Origin: Microcella frigidaquae
GTDB taxonomy: Bacteria > Actinomycetota > Actinomycetes > Actinomycetales > Microbacteriaceae
Direction of reading: 5' to 3'
NCBI RefSeq assembly: GCF_014200395.1
Contig: NZ_JACHBS010000001.1
Coordinates: forward strand, 1,550,001-1,614,000
DNA: 64,000 nt
This document shows positions 1 to 8,711 of this stretch, piece after piece. Below the pieces are notes generated by a model, which worked only from the letters and a program-made list of their open reading frames with translations, was not told where the DNA came from and did no database searches. The translations under genes were made by a program, and so were the position numbers. The first letter of the stretch is position 1. Each line of letters begins with the position of its first letter.

Positions 1-1409
1 GCCAGCAGCGCGATGCCCACCTGCACCGCGATGCCGCGGACGTCGAGCCCGCCGAGCCGCCGCCGCAGGGCGACGCCCCCGAGGATCATCTGGAAGAACG
101 AGCCGGCGGAGGTGACCAGGGCGATCGCCGGGACGATCGACGCGGTGGGCAGCACCGATGCCGCCAGCGCTCCGAGGACGAAGAAGATCGTGTACGCCAC
201 CTGCAGCCAGAACACCGTGCGGGTGTCGTCCAGTGCGTAGAACACCCGCATCATCACGAAGTAGACGCTGAACGGTGCGAGCCCGATGACAAAGCACACG
301 AGGACGATCGCGATGGGGTCGACCGCGGCGGCATCGAAGATGCGCCCGAACGGCACCGCCACGGCGATGAGCCCGGCGGTGGCGAGCGTCATGAAGAGAG
401 CCGTGATGCGGATCGAGGTCTCGGTATCGGCGCGCACGGCCGCCGTGTCGCCATCCCGCGCGTGGGTGCTCATCTGGGTGAGGTACGCGGTGACGAGCGA
501 GACGACGATCACCGAGTGGGGAAGCATGAACAGCAGCCAGGCCGTGCGCATCACCATCAGCGACGCCGTGTCCTCCGTGGCGGCGATCGAGGCGACGTAG
601 GTCTGCACGAGCCCGCCGACCTGCATCACGAGGATCATCGCGAACACCCAGCCCGCCGCGCGTCCTGTCGCGCGCAGTCCGGCCCCCCGCCAGCGGAAGT
701 CCGGCCGGTACCGCAGCCCCGCACGACGCCAGAACAGGACGAGCACGAAGGCCTGCGCGGCGACACCCAGTGTCGCCGAGCCACCGAGCACGGCGACCAT
801 CTCTGGGCTCCAGGCCTCCGCGACACCCGGATCCGCGTCGAACATCAGCCGGAACGCGATCAGACCGGCGATGGCGACGAGGTTGTTGATCGCCGGCGCC
901 CAGGTGAACGGGCCGAACACCCGGCGGGCGTTCAGCACCTCGCCGAACAGCGTGTAGAGCGCGTAGAACAGCACCTGCGGCATGCACCAGTAGGCGAACG
1001 CGATCGCGAGCTCGACCTCGGCGGGCGAGAAGCCCCGCTGCCCGGTCTCGTCAGCCGCCGTGTACAGGTCGACGAGCAGTGGGGAGGCGAGGGTCGCCAG
1101 GGCTCCGGCGACGAGGAAGACGACGACGCCGATCGTGATGAGCCGGTTGATGAACAGTTGTCCGCCGTCGTCGTTGACGCTCGCGCGCACGATCTGCGGA
1201 ACCAGCACCGCGCTGAGGATGCCGCCGGCGACGACCGCGTAGATCGCGTTGGGCAGCGAGTTCGCGAGCGCGAAGGCGTTCGCTCCCGCGCCGAGGGCGC
1301 CGATGGTCGACGTCAGCAGCACCGCCGAGATGAATCCCAGGATGCGTGACACCACCGTGCCGGAGGCGAGGACGACGCTCGCTCGCCCGATGCTGCCGCT
1401 CTGGCTCAT
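1..1409 (-). CDS. murJ: Lipid II flippase MurJ (MviN family), 3' end beyond window
   Basis: Integral membrane protein that flips the peptidoglycan precursor lipid II across the cytoplasmic membrane. About 469 N-terminal residues are present; the C-terminus lies beyond the left edge. The reading frame begins MSQSGSIGRASVVLASGT and shows the family's first helices (SRILGFISAVLLTSTIGALG, ANAFALANSLPNAIYAVVAG), with many hydrophobic segments after that. The ATG at 1409 overlaps the TGA of the upstream DUF6049 gene (ATGA), indicating translational coupling. The gene order pcnA / DUF6049 / murJ is the conserved actinobacterial arrangement. Confidence 0.93.
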   Translation of the reverse strand, partial: MSQSGSIGRASVVLASGTVVSRILGFISAVLLTSTIGALGAGANAFALANSLPNAIYAVVAGGILSAVLVPQIVRASVNDDGGQLFINRLITIGVVVFLVAGALATLASPLLVDLYTAADETGQRGFSPAEVELAIAFAYWCMPQVLFYALYTLFGEVLNARRVFGPFTWAPAINNLVAIAGLIAFRLMFDADPGVAEAWSPEMVAVLGGSATLGVAAQAFVLVLFWRRAGLRYRPDFRWRGAGLRATGRAAGWVFAMILVMQVGGLVQTYVASIAATEDTASLMVMRTAWLLFMLPHSVIVVSLVTAYLTQMSTHARDGDTAAVRADTETSIRITALFMTLATAGLIAVAVPFGRIFDAAAVDPIAIVLVCFVIGLAPFSVYFVMMRVFYALDDTRTVFWLQVAYTIFFVLGALAASVLPTASIVPAIALVTSAGSFFQMILGGVALRRRLGGLDVRGIAVQVGIALL

Positions 1410-3553
1410 CGCTCCGTCCCGTTCGACTCGGCCGTGCTCGTCTCCAGCGTGCTCGTCTCCGCCCTGCCCGTCTCTCCCGCGCTCTGCTGACGGCGCTTGC
1501 GGATGTCCCGGCTGATCCCGACCACGAGCAGCACGACGACGGCGATTCCCACGGTGATCGTGCCGGCCGTCTCCCATCCGGCGAGCAGGTTCAGCGAGAC
1601 CCGCGTCGGCTCGCTGATCCGCGTGCCGGAGCCGTCCTGCACGGTCACGGTGATGTCGACCCGGCCATTCGTGAGCGACTCGACCGGCACCACGGCCCGT
1701 GTCTGCGATCGCGGCTCGACGAGCACCTCGACGCGCGGGTCGAGCACGCGCAGCTGCGTGGTGTCAGGCTCGACCCGCACGAACACCCGCACGGGGACGT
1801 CGAGATCGTTCTGCACCGTCACCGGCAGCGAGGCGCGATCGGCCAGGAGGGTGATCGCGCTGCTCTCGGCAACGCGGATGCCCGAGCGCAGCCGCGCGGA
1901 GGCCTCCACGAACGCGGTGAGCGCGTCGACCGAGCGGTCGCCCCAGCCCTGTGAGAGGGCGGCGAGCAGCTCGAGCCGTCGCACGTCAGTGATCGCGGTT
2001 GGCTCGACGGCGACCGCCGCGAACGCGCGATCGGCCGATTCCGCGGCGAGCGCTGCCTCGATCGCGTCCGCGCGAGCGCCGCTCGCGGCCGCTCCCGTGA
2101 TCGCGGCGTCGGCCGACGGTTCCGCGACAGCCTCGGCCAGCGTGCCGGCGGTCGACCACGGCAGCGACACCGTGCGACCGATCGTGTCGATCAGACGGTC
2201 GCTCGAGGGCAGAACATCGCGACTGAGCGGGATCACGGCGACGCTCTGGGGGTCGGCGGCCGCCTGCGCGGCGAGCAGCGCCGATACCTGCGCGACGGCG
2301 CGGTCGAACCGCTGCTGCGACATCGCCGTGCTCGCGTCGCGAGCGACCGCTCCGAGGGCGGCATCGGCCCGGATCAGGCGCAGCCCAGCCGCGGTCTGCG
2401 AGACCTCGCGACCCTCGAGGGCGGTGCTCGGGGCGATGACGGTGCGCGCGCCCGCATCCGCGATGCCGGACAGCAGGTCGGCGCTCAGGCCGTCACCCGC
2501 CCAGAGCAGCTCGTCGAAGGTCGTCGGCCACTCCGCCGCCGTGGCGAGATCGAGCGCGGAGGGCGATGGCTCAGGGTCATCGCTCGCCCCCTCGCCGTCG
2601 GTCGGCGCGACCGCTCCGGCCCCCTCGGGCTCGGGCACGCGGCCGCCGACGGCGAGCACCCCGAGCGCATCCGCGTCGGCCCACGGAAGCAGGGTCGTCT
2701 CGTTGGGCATGGCGGCGAGCCGCTCGAGGAACGCCAGGGCGCTCGCGGGGGCGTCCGCGCCCAGCAGCCGGATCGAGGCCACCACCCGCGGGTCGATCGC
2801 GACCAGCACGGGTCGCCCGGCGACGGCGTCGAGCTGCCGGTGCAGGTCGCCGGCCTCCGCGGTCAGTGCGGCCAGGGTCTCGGCGTCGAGCAGCCCGTCG
2901 GCGATGCCGGGGGTGCTGATGGGCGCGATGAACACGGTGCGGGCGCTCGGCGGCGTGGAGCCCGTCGGAACCCAGACCACGGCGGTGCGGTCGGCCGCGA
3001 TGAGCTCATCGCCGGCGGTCGCCCGCACGACGGCGAGCCGCGCTCCGAAAGCGCCGCTCGCAGCGGGGCGGGATGCGGGAACGATCAGGTCGAGCACCGC
3101 GCTCGCACCGGGCTCGATCGGCGAGATCGTCGCCGTGCTCGCGGTCCGGGCATCCGACTCGATGGTGGAGCCTGCCAGCCACTGCTCGACGCGATCCGGT
3201 GCGGACGGCCGCGCGCCCTCGATCGCGAGGGCGAGCGCGAGCTCGGGCGTGGCCTCCTGCCCCGTGTTGGTCACGGTAACCCGCACGCTGAGGGGCTCAC
3301 CCGGACGAGCGATGCCACTCGCGCTGGGCGCGGCGAGCAGGGTGATCCGCGTCTCCGTCGCGGTCGTCGTTGCGGCCGCGGCCAGGCCCGCCGGGGCGAG
3401 CAGAGGAGTCGAGGTGAGAGCCGCGCTCAGCGCCAGGAGTCCGACCACCAGGGGCCCGCGCAGCCCGCGCCGCCCTCCAGGGCGCCGATGGCCGGCGGCG
3501 TGGTCGAGCGTGCCGGGCGCGCGACGACCCCCTCGTACCCGCTCGGCCGACAT
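1406..3553 (-). CDS. DUF6049 family secreted/membrane-anchored protein
   Basis: 715-aa exported protein of unknown biochemical function. The N-terminus has an arginine-rich stretch followed by a hydrophobic signal segment (about residues 32-60, ending near AAAATTTATE). A second hydrophobic segment near the C-terminus (TAGTITVGIAVVVLLVVGIS) is followed by a basic tail, so the large middle part is predicted to lie outside the cell. The family is always found next to murJ in Actinobacteria, which suggests a role in cell envelope assembly; that role is inference. Start chosen at ATG 3553 because a TAGACT box lies 7 nt upstream (leaderless). It overlaps murJ by 4 bp. Confidence 0.85.
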   Translation of the reverse strand: MSAERVRGGRRAPGTLDHAAGHRRPGGRRGLRGPLVVGLLALSAALTSTPLLAPAGLAAAATTTATETRITLLAAPSASGIARPGEPLSVRVTVTNTGQEATPELALALAIEGARPSAPDRVEQWLAGSTIESDARTASTATISPIEPGASAVLDLIVPASRPAASGAFGARLAVVRATAGDELIAADRTAVVWVPTGSTPPSARTVFIAPISTPGIADGLLDAETLAALTAEAGDLHRQLDAVAGRPVLVAIDPRVVASIRLLGADAPASALAFLERLAAMPNETTLLPWADADALGVLAVGGRVPEPEGAGAVAPTDGEGASDDPEPSPSALDLATAAEWPTTFDELLWAGDGLSADLLSGIADAGARTVIAPSTALEGREVSQTAAGLRLIRADAALGAVARDASTAMSQQRFDRAVAQVSALLAAQAAADPQSVAVIPLSRDVLPSSDRLIDTIGRTVSLPWSTAGTLAEAVAEPSADAAITGAAASGARADAIEAALAAESADRAFAAVAVEPTAITDVRRLELLAALSQGWGDRSVDALTAFVEASARLRSGIRVAESSAITLLADRASLPVTVQNDLDVPVRVFVRVEPDTTQLRVLDPRVEVLVEPRSQTRAVVPVESLTNGRVDITVTVQDGSGTRISEPTRVSLNLLAGWETAGTITVGIAVVVLLVVGISRDIRKRRQQSAGETGRAETSTLETSTAESNGTER

Positions 3554-3560
3554 ACCGGGA

Positions 3561-3570
3561 AGTCTAGACT
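3561..3570. promoter_or_regulatory. Palindromic AGTCTAGACT: shared -10 element for two divergent genes
   Basis: Only 20 bp separate the start codons of the DUF6049 gene (minus) and pcnA (plus). The perfect palindrome AGTCTAGACT reads TAGACT on both strands. On the minus strand the box ends 7 nt before the ATG, the usual leaderless spacing. On the plus strand it ends 3 nt before the GTG at 3574 and 9 nt before the ATG at 3580, so the plus-strand start may really be 3580. Confidence 0.6.
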
Positions 3571-3573
3571 CTG

Positions 3574-5007
3574 GTGACTATGGAGAGCGTGGCTGCGGCC
3601 GTCACCAGCCTGCGCGAGCTCGCCTCCGCCGAGCCCCTCGCCACCCTCGCCGCGCGCTTCGCCGCGGCCGGGCACGAGCTGGCGCTCGTCGGCGGGCCGG
3701 TGCGCGACGCCTTCCTCGGCCGTCCCCTGAACGACCTCGACCTCACCACATCGGCACGGCCCGACGACATCGTGCGGATCGTGCGGCCCGTCGCCGACGC
3801 GCACTGGGACATCGGGCGCGCCTTCGGCACGATCGGGGCGCGGCTCGGCGACCACACGGTCGAGATCACCACCTACCGCTCCGACGCCTACTCGCCCGAA
3901 TCGCGCAAGCCCGAGGTGGCGTTCGGCGACACCCTCGAGGGCGATCTGGTGCGGCGCGACTTCACGATGAACGCGCTTGCCCTCCGACTGCCGTCGCTCA
4001 CCCTGGTCGACCCCTCGGGCGGCCTCGACGACCTGTTCGCCCGCCGGCTGATGACGCCCACGCGGCCCGAGCAGTCCTTCGGCGACGACCCCCTGCGCAT
4101 GCTGCGGGCCGTCCGGTTCGCGGCGCAGCTCGATGTCGACGTCGACCCGGCCGTGCTCGAGGCGATGGTCGGGATGCGCGACCGGCTGTCGATCGTCTCC
4201 GCCGAGCGCATCCGCGACGAGCTGGTGAAGCTGCTCCTGACCCCGGCTCCGCGGCGCGGGCTCGAGCTGCTCGTCCAGACGGGTCTCGCCGAGCATGTGC
4301 TGCCCGAGCTGCCGGCCCTGCGGCTCGAGATCGATGAGCACGCGCACCACAAGGACGTCTACGAGCACTCGCTCACGGTGCTCGATCAGGCCATCGCCCT
4401 CGAGGGCGAGCGCCACCCCGACGCCGCTCCCGACGCGGTGCTGCGGCTCGCCGCCCTGCTGCACGACATCGGCAAGCCCGCGACGAAGAAGGTCGAGGCG
4501 AACGGCGCGGTCACCTTCCACCACCACGACCTCGTCGGCGCGAAGCTCGCCCGCAAGCGCCTCACGGCACTCCGGTTCGACAAGGAGACCATCGGCGCGG
4601 TCAGCCGCCTCATCGAGCTGCACCTGCGCTTCTTCGGCTATGCGGATGCTCCCTGGACGGACTCGGGGGTGCGACGCTACGTGCGCGACGCGGATGAGCT
4701 GCTCGAGCGCCTGCACATCCTCACCCGGGCCGATGTCACCACCCGCAATCGTCGCAAGGAGGCACGGCTGCGCGGTGCCTACGACGAGCTCGAGCAGCGC
4801 ATCGCCGTGCTCGCCGAGCAGGAGGAGCTGGCGGCGATCCGCCCCGACCTCGACGGCGAGCAGATCATGGCGATCCTCGGGCTCCGGCCGGGCCCGGTCG
4901 TCGGCGAGGCCTACCGCTTCCTGCTCGAGGCGCGTCTCGACGAGGGGCCGCTCGGCGCGGAGGAGGCCGAGCGCCGGCTGCGCGCCTGGCACGCCGAGCG
5001 GGGATGA
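3574..5007 (+). CDS. cca: CCA tRNA nucleotidyltransferase
   Basis: Adds or repairs the 3'-CCA end of tRNAs (class II nucleotidyltransferase of the poly(A) polymerase family; pcnA in many actinobacterial annotations). 477 aa. The polB-like nucleotidyltransferase domain shows LVGGPVRDAFLGRPLNDLDL (about residues 36-55), with the GG and DxD catalytic residues, and RRDFTMNAL. The C-terminal half has an HD domain: HDIGKPATKK and FHHHDLVGAKLARKRL. GTG 3574 is the longest start; ATG 3580 fits the promoter better and differs by two residues. Divergent from DUF6049/murJ. Confidence 0.95.
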   Translation: MTMESVAAAVTSLRELASAEPLATLAARFAAAGHELALVGGPVRDAFLGRPLNDLDLTTSARPDDIVRIVRPVADAHWDIGRAFGTIGARLGDHTVEITTYRSDAYSPESRKPEVAFGDTLEGDLVRRDFTMNALALRLPSLTLVDPSGGLDDLFARRLMTPTRPEQSFGDDPLRMLRAVRFAAQLDVDVDPAVLEAMVGMRDRLSIVSAERIRDELVKLLLTPAPRRGLELLVQTGLAEHVLPELPALRLEIDEHAHHKDVYEHSLTVLDQAIALEGERHPDAAPDAVLRLAALLHDIGKPATKKVEANGAVTFHHHDLVGAKLARKRLTALRFDKETIGAVSRLIELHLRFFGYADAPWTDSGVRRYVRDADELLERLHILTRADVTTRNRRKEARLRGAYDELEQRIAVLAEQEELAAIRPDLDGEQIMAILGLRPGPVVGEAYRFLLEARLDEGPLGAEEAERRLRAWHAERG

Positions 5008-5020
5008 CCGGACCGATGGT

Positions 5021-5049
5021 TTGAGTCGGCCTCCGCATCCGACTAGACT
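5021..5049 (+). promoter_or_regulatory. Promoter of the rpsF-ssb-rpsR-rplI operon
   Basis: TTGAGT (5021-5026) and TAGACT (5044-5049) with a 17-bp spacer form a good -35/-10 pair about 100 bp upstream of rpsF, just after the pcnA stop codon. Confidence 0.6.
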
Positions 5050-5093
5050 CTGCAGGTTGCCCCGCCTCGCGCGGCGGCGACCGATGCCATAAC

Positions 5094-5137
5094 CCTCCTG
5101 CTGCAGACCGTCTGCAGCCGTTCGAGTCCGAAGGAGG
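5094..5137 (+). promoter_or_regulatory. Structured rpsF leader, possible S6:S18 autoregulatory element
   Basis: CCTCCT (5094-5099) can pair with AGGAGG (5132-5137), the rpsF ribosome binding site. Between them a near-perfect hairpin, GCTGCAGAC-C-GTCTGCAGC (5100-5118), can form. CCG triplets occur in the hairpin tip and in the unpaired parts. Known S6:S18 leader motifs hide the Shine-Dalgarno sequence and expose a CCG; the assignment here is inference from the base pairing only. Confidence 0.4.
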
Positions 5138-5147
5138 TGGGTGAGTC

Positions 5148-5531
5148 ATGCATCAGTACGAATTGATGGTCATCCTCGACCCCGAGATCGACGAGCGCAC
5201 TGTCGCTCCGAGCCTGGACAAGTTCCTCGGCGTGATCCGGAATGACGGCGGCACCATCGAGAACGTCGACATCTGGGGCCGTCGCCGGCTCGCGTACGAG
5301 ATCAACAAGAAGAACGAGGGCATCTACGCCGTCGTCAACTTCACAGCGACCTCGGCCGCGACCCAGGAGCTCGACCGCCAGTTGAAGCTCAGCGAGGCCG
5401 TCATGCGCACCAAGGTGCTCCGCACCGAGGAGGCCGTGGCCCGCGCCGCGTCGATCGAGGCGGAGAACACCGCGCGCGCCGAGGCCAAGGCCAAGCGCGC
5501 GGCGGCCGCCGCGACGAAGGCCGCGGAGTAG
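5148..5531 (+). CDS. rpsF: 30S ribosomal protein bS6
   Basis: 127-aa small-subunit protein that pairs with S18 on the 30S platform. The start [20 protein letters not shown] and the central [20 protein letters not shown] are typical of bS6. The C-terminus carries an Ala/Lys/Glu-rich tail (about residues 100-127) longer than in E. coli without glutamates, common in Actinobacteria. A strong SD, AAGGAGGT, ends 9 nt before the ATG. First gene of the S6-SSB-S18-L9 operon. Confidence 0.97.
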   Translation: MHQYELMVILDPEIDERTVAPSLDKFLGVIRNDGGTIENVDIWGRRRLAYEINKKNEGIYAVVNFTATSAATQELDRQLKLSEAVMRTKVLRTEEAVARAASIEAENTARAEAKAKRAAAAATKAAE

Positions 5532-5533
5532 TC

Positions 5534-6040
5534 GTGGCCGGCGAGACCATCATCACCGTTGTCGGCAACCTGACTGCCGACCCCGAGCTCCGCTACACGC
5601 AGAGCGGACTCGCCGTCGCGAACTTCACCATCGCCTCGACCCCCCGCTCGTTCGACCGCGCGTCGAACGAGTGGAAGGACGGCGAGGCGCTGTTCCTCCG
5701 CGCGAGCGTCTGGCGCGAGTTCGCCGAGCACGTCGCGAGCTCGCTGACCAAGGGCAGCCGCGTCATCGCGCAGGGCCGCCTGAAGCAGCGCTCGTACGAG
5801 ACGAAGGAAGGCGAGAAGCGCACCACCATCGAGCTCGAGGTCGACGAGATCGGCCCGAGCCTGCGGTACGCGACCGCCCAGGTGACCCGCAGCGCGAGCG
5901 GCGCGGGCAACGCCATGGGCGGCGGCCGCGGTGGCGCTCCGATCGCCGACGAGCCGTGGGGCGCTCCGGCTGCTCCGGCGGCCTCGGGCGGCGACGTCTG
6001 GAACACGCCCGGCTCGTTCTCGGACGACACCCCGTTCTGA
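5534..6040 (+). CDS. ssb: Single-stranded DNA-binding protein
   Basis: 168 aa. Binds ssDNA in replication, repair and recombination and recruits partners through its acidic C-terminal tip. Residues 1-110 form the OB fold ([38 protein letters not shown]). A Gly/Ala/Pro-rich linker follows, and the protein ends in SFSDDTPF, the conserved acidic-Pro-Phe tip. GTG start 2 nt after the rpsF stop. Its location between rpsF and rpsR is the normal bacterial order. Confidence 0.96.
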   Translation: MAGETIITVVGNLTADPELRYTQSGLAVANFTIASTPRSFDRASNEWKDGEALFLRASVWREFAEHVASSLTKGSRVIAQGRLKQRSYETKEGEKRTTIELEVDEIGPSLRYATAQVTRSASGAGNAMGGGRGGAPIADEPWGAPAAPAASGGDVWNTPGSFSDDTPF

Positions 6041-6108
6041 TCCGGTGAGCCCCCGGAGAGGGGCGCTCCCGGATCGATTCCGCATCACATCACGTAAAGG
6101 ACAACCAC

Positions 6109-6369
6109 ATGGCTGGCAAGAGCAGCGGCGACCGCCGCAAGCCGCGCGGCGGGAAGGGCGCGAAGAACGCCGCCCCCGCGAAGGCGATCCGCGTCGGCGT
6201 CATCGACTACAAGGACGTCGCGACGCTTCGCAAGTTCATCTCGGAGCGCGGGAAGATCCGCGCCCGTCGCATCACCGGTGTCTCCGTGCAGGAGCAGCGC
6301 CTCATCGCCCGCGCCGTCAAGAACGCGCGCGAGATGGCCCTGCTGCCGTACGCCGGCGCAGGACGATAG
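6109..6369 (+). CDS. rpsR: 30S ribosomal protein bS18
   Basis: 86 aa. Partner of S6 on the 30S platform. [19 protein letters not shown] and [20 protein letters not shown] are the bS18 core. The N-terminal 25 residues are basic and lack the Cys ligands of zinc-binding S18 forms, so this copy looks zinc-independent. ATG preceded by AAAGGA. Third gene of the operon. Confidence 0.97.
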   Translation: MAGKSSGDRRKPRGGKGAKNAAPAKAIRVGVIDYKDVATLRKFISERGKIRARRITGVSVQEQRLIARAVKNAREMALLPYAGAGR

Positions 6370-6381
6370 GGGAAGCGCATC

Positions 6382-6834
6382 ATGTCGAAGGTCATCCTCA
6401 CGCAGGACGTCACGGGGCTCGGCGCTCCCGGTGATGTCGTCGAGGTCAAGAACGGGTACGCCCGCAACTACCTCATCCCCCAGGGCTTCGCCGTCTCGTG
6501 GACCCGCGGTGGCGAGAAGCAGGTCGAGTCGATCAAGGCCGCCCGCGCCGCGCGCGAGCACGCCACGATCGAGGAGGCCATGGACCTCAAGGCGCGCCTC
6601 GAGGCCAACCCCGTCACCCTGGCCGTCAAGGCCGGTGCCGAGGGCCGCCTGTTCGGCTCGGTTAAGACCGGCGACATCGCCGACGCGGTCGCGGCCGCGG
6701 GTCTCGGCCCGGTCGACAAGCGCCTCATCGAGCTCGTCGCGCCCATCAAGGGTCTCGGCAAGCACGAGGCGATCCTGAAGCTGCGCGACGGCATCGTCGC
6801 GACCATCACGGTCTCGGTCGTCGCGGCCAAGTAG
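6382..6834 (+). CDS. rplI: 50S ribosomal protein bL9
   Basis: 150 aa. The N-terminal rRNA-binding domain shows [20 protein letters not shown] and [14 protein letters not shown], followed by the long connecting helix and the C-terminal domain ([16 protein letters not shown]). Lies 12 bp after rpsR and ends the operon just before a strong terminator. Confidence 0.97.
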   Translation: MSKVILTQDVTGLGAPGDVVEVKNGYARNYLIPQGFAVSWTRGGEKQVESIKAARAAREHATIEEAMDLKARLEANPVTLAVKAGAEGRLFGSVKTGDIADAVAAAGLGPVDKRLIELVAPIKGLGKHEAILKLRDGIVATITVSVVAAK

Positions 6835-6852
6835 TCCTCGCGACACCCGGAG

Positions 6853-6890
6853 AAGGGGTATCCGCGCCACGGCGCGGATACCCCTTTCTG
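6853..6890 (+). terminator. Intrinsic terminator after rplI
   Basis: AAGGGGTATCCGCGCC (6853-6868) is exactly complementary to 6871-6886, giving a 16-bp stem with a minimal loop. The T-rich run TTTCTGTTG follows at 6885-6893. It closes the S6-SSB-S18-L9 operon. Confidence 0.85.
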
Positions 6891-6899
6891 TTGCCGTCT

Positions 6900-7150
6900 G
6901 TCAAGGGGTAGACCGCCCATCCGTCCACATCCCCGTCCCCAGCGGGGGAAGCTTCACCCTCCACTTGAAGCCTGTTTCTCCACACACCGTGCGAAAAGAG
7001 AAATCCCTGATCAAGGCAGACATCCCCGCGGAAGTTCGCCGTGATCCCACAGCGGTCTCCACAGCTTCCCCACATCGGCCCCGGCGTTTCTCCGCAGCAT
7101 TCCACAGCGCTGTCCACAGGCCCGACTTGAGGGCTCGGGGCACCGCTTCC
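6900..7150. other. Intergenic region rich in TCCACA motifs (DnaA-box-like cluster)
   Basis: The 430-bp gap before dnaB has lower GC than its surroundings and no convincing gene. It contains seven copies of CCACA with DnaA-box-like flanks: GTCCACA 6923, CTCCACA 6978, TCCCACAG 7045, CTCCACAG 7057, CCCCACAT 7068, TTCCACAG 7100 and TGTCCACAG 7111. The best match to the high-GC DnaA box TTGTCCACA has one mismatch (CTGTCCACA, 7110-7118). Confidence 0.4.
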
Positions 7151-7156
7151 TAGGGT
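7127..7156 (+). promoter_or_regulatory. Probable dnaB promoter
   Basis: TTGAGG (7127-7132) and TAGGGT (7151-7156) with an 18-bp spacer lie about 110 bp before the dnaB start, immediately after the TCCACA cluster. Confidence 0.5.
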
Positions 7157-7266
7157 GGGGCGTCGCCCAGCGGCGGGTGGCCCCGAGACCCGGCAGCCCC
7201 GTCGTCGGAGGTCGGCGGTAGACCGGTCGGAGCATCCACCGGCGGCATCGGAGAGGGGAGTCGATC

Positions 7267-8637
7267 ATGTCCATCGCGCACATCTCGGCCGCCCCGTCCC
7301 CGGCCGGCGAGGGTCGCGGTGCCGAGCGCGTCCCGCCTCACGACCTGCTCGCCGAGCAAAGCGCCCTCGGCGGCATGCTGCTCAGCAAGGACGCCGTCGC
7401 CGACGTCGTCGAGACCGTCCGCGGCGTCGACTTCTACATCCCGAAGCACGAGGTGATCTTCGACGCGATCCTCACGCTCTACTCGCACGGCGAGCCGACC
7501 GACGTCATCGCCGTCACCGACGAGCTGACGAAGTCGGGCTCACTGTCGCGAGCCGGCGGCGCAGACTACCTGCACACCCTGACCGCGATCGTGCCCACGG
7601 CCGCCAACGCCGGCTACTACGCCTCGCTTGTCGCCGAGAAGGCCGTGCTGCGCCGCTTGGTCGAAGCGGGCACCCGCATCGTGCAGATGGGCTACGCCTC
7701 CGAGGGCGAGGTCACCGACCTCGTCAACAACGCCCAGCGCGAGATCTACGACGTGGCGGGCGGCGTCGAGTCCGAGGACTACATCCCTCTCACCGAGGCG
7801 GTCACCGTCGCGATCGACGAGATCGAAGCCGCGAAGGGCCGTGACGGCTCGATGACGGGCGTGCCCACCGGCTTCGCCGACCTCGATGAGCTCACCAACG
7901 GGCTCCACGCCGGTCAGCTGATCCTCGTCGCCGCGCGCCCCGCGCTCGGCAAGTCGACCCTCGCTCTCGACTTCGCGCGCGGCGCCGCCATCAAGCACGA
8001 CCTGCCGACGATCATCTTCTCGCTCGAGATGGGCCGCAGCGAGATCGCGATGCGCCTGCTCTCCGCCGAGGCGTCGGTGCCGCTCCAGGCGATGCGCAAG
8101 GGCACGGTCGACCAGCGCGACTGGACCACCATCGCGGCCACGCGGGGGCGCATCAACGATGCCCCGCTGTACATCGACGACAGTCCCAACATGACCCTCG
8201 TGGAGATCCGGGCGAAGTGCCGCCGGCTCAAGCAGAAGGTCGGGCTGAAGATGGTCATCATCGACTACCTCCAGCTCATGACCAGCGGCAAGCGCGTCGA
8301 GAGCCGTCAGCAGGAGGTCAGCGAGTTCTCGCGGGCGCTGAAGCTCATGGCCAAGGAGCTCCAGGTGCCGGTCGTCGCCCTCTCGCAGCTCAACCGCGGT
8401 CCGGAGCAGCGTGCCGACAAGATGCCCGCCCTCAGCGACCTGCGCGAGTCGGGTTCGCTGGAGCAGGACGCCGACATGGTGATCCTGCTGCACCGCGACA
8501 GCGCCTATGAGAAGGAGAGCGCCCGCCCCGGCGAGGCCGACCTCATCGTGGCCAAGCACCGCAACGGTCCGACCAAGACCATCACGGTCGCCTTCCAGGG
8601 CCACCTGTCGCGCTTCGCCGACATGCCCCGCATGTAG
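7267..8637 (+). CDS. dnaB: Replicative DNA helicase DnaB
   Basis: 456-aa hexameric helicase that unwinds DNA at the replication fork. The N-terminal DnaB domain starts near PPHDLLAEQSALGGMLLSKD. The RecA-like C-terminal domain has Walker A ARPALGKST (about residues 222-230), Walker B MVIIDYLQLM and the late motif LRESGSLEQDADMVILLHRD. No intein: length is normal and the Walker A motif is uninterrupted. SD GGAGAGGGGAG upstream of ATG. Confidence 0.97.
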   Translation: MSIAHISAAPSPAGEGRGAERVPPHDLLAEQSALGGMLLSKDAVADVVETVRGVDFYIPKHEVIFDAILTLYSHGEPTDVIAVTDELTKSGSLSRAGGADYLHTLTAIVPTAANAGYYASLVAEKAVLRRLVEAGTRIVQMGYASEGEVTDLVNNAQREIYDVAGGVESEDYIPLTEAVTVAIDEIEAAKGRDGSMTGVPTGFADLDELTNGLHAGQLILVAARPALGKSTLALDFARGAAIKHDLPTIIFSLEMGRSEIAMRLLSAEASVPLQAMRKGTVDQRDWTTIAATRGRINDAPLYIDDSPNMTLVEIRAKCRRLKQKVGLKMVIIDYLQLMTSGKRVESRQQEVSEFSRALKLMAKELQVPVVALSQLNRGPEQRADKMPALSDLRESGSLEQDADMVILLHRDSAYEKESARPGEADLIVAKHRNGPTKTITVAFQGHLSRFADMPRM

Positions 8638-8699
8638 GCAGCCCACCCGGGGGTCGCGCGATCGATCCCGGTCGCAGGAGGCTCACACCCGCGCGCCCG

Positions 8700-8705
8700 T
8701 AGGAT
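8700..8705 (+). promoter_or_regulatory. Leaderless -10 element TAGGAT
   Basis: TAGGAT ends 6 nt before the GTG at 8712; no SD is present. Confidence 0.5.
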
Positions 8706-8711
8706 GGAGCC

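Noticed and set aside
1497-4337. Plus-strand frame of 946 codons across DUF6049 and cca
   Set aside because: Ser/Arg/Ala-rich composition, opposite or out of frame to two supported genes.
7267-8637. Intein in DnaB
   Set aside because: The protein has normal length and uninterrupted Walker A and B motifs.
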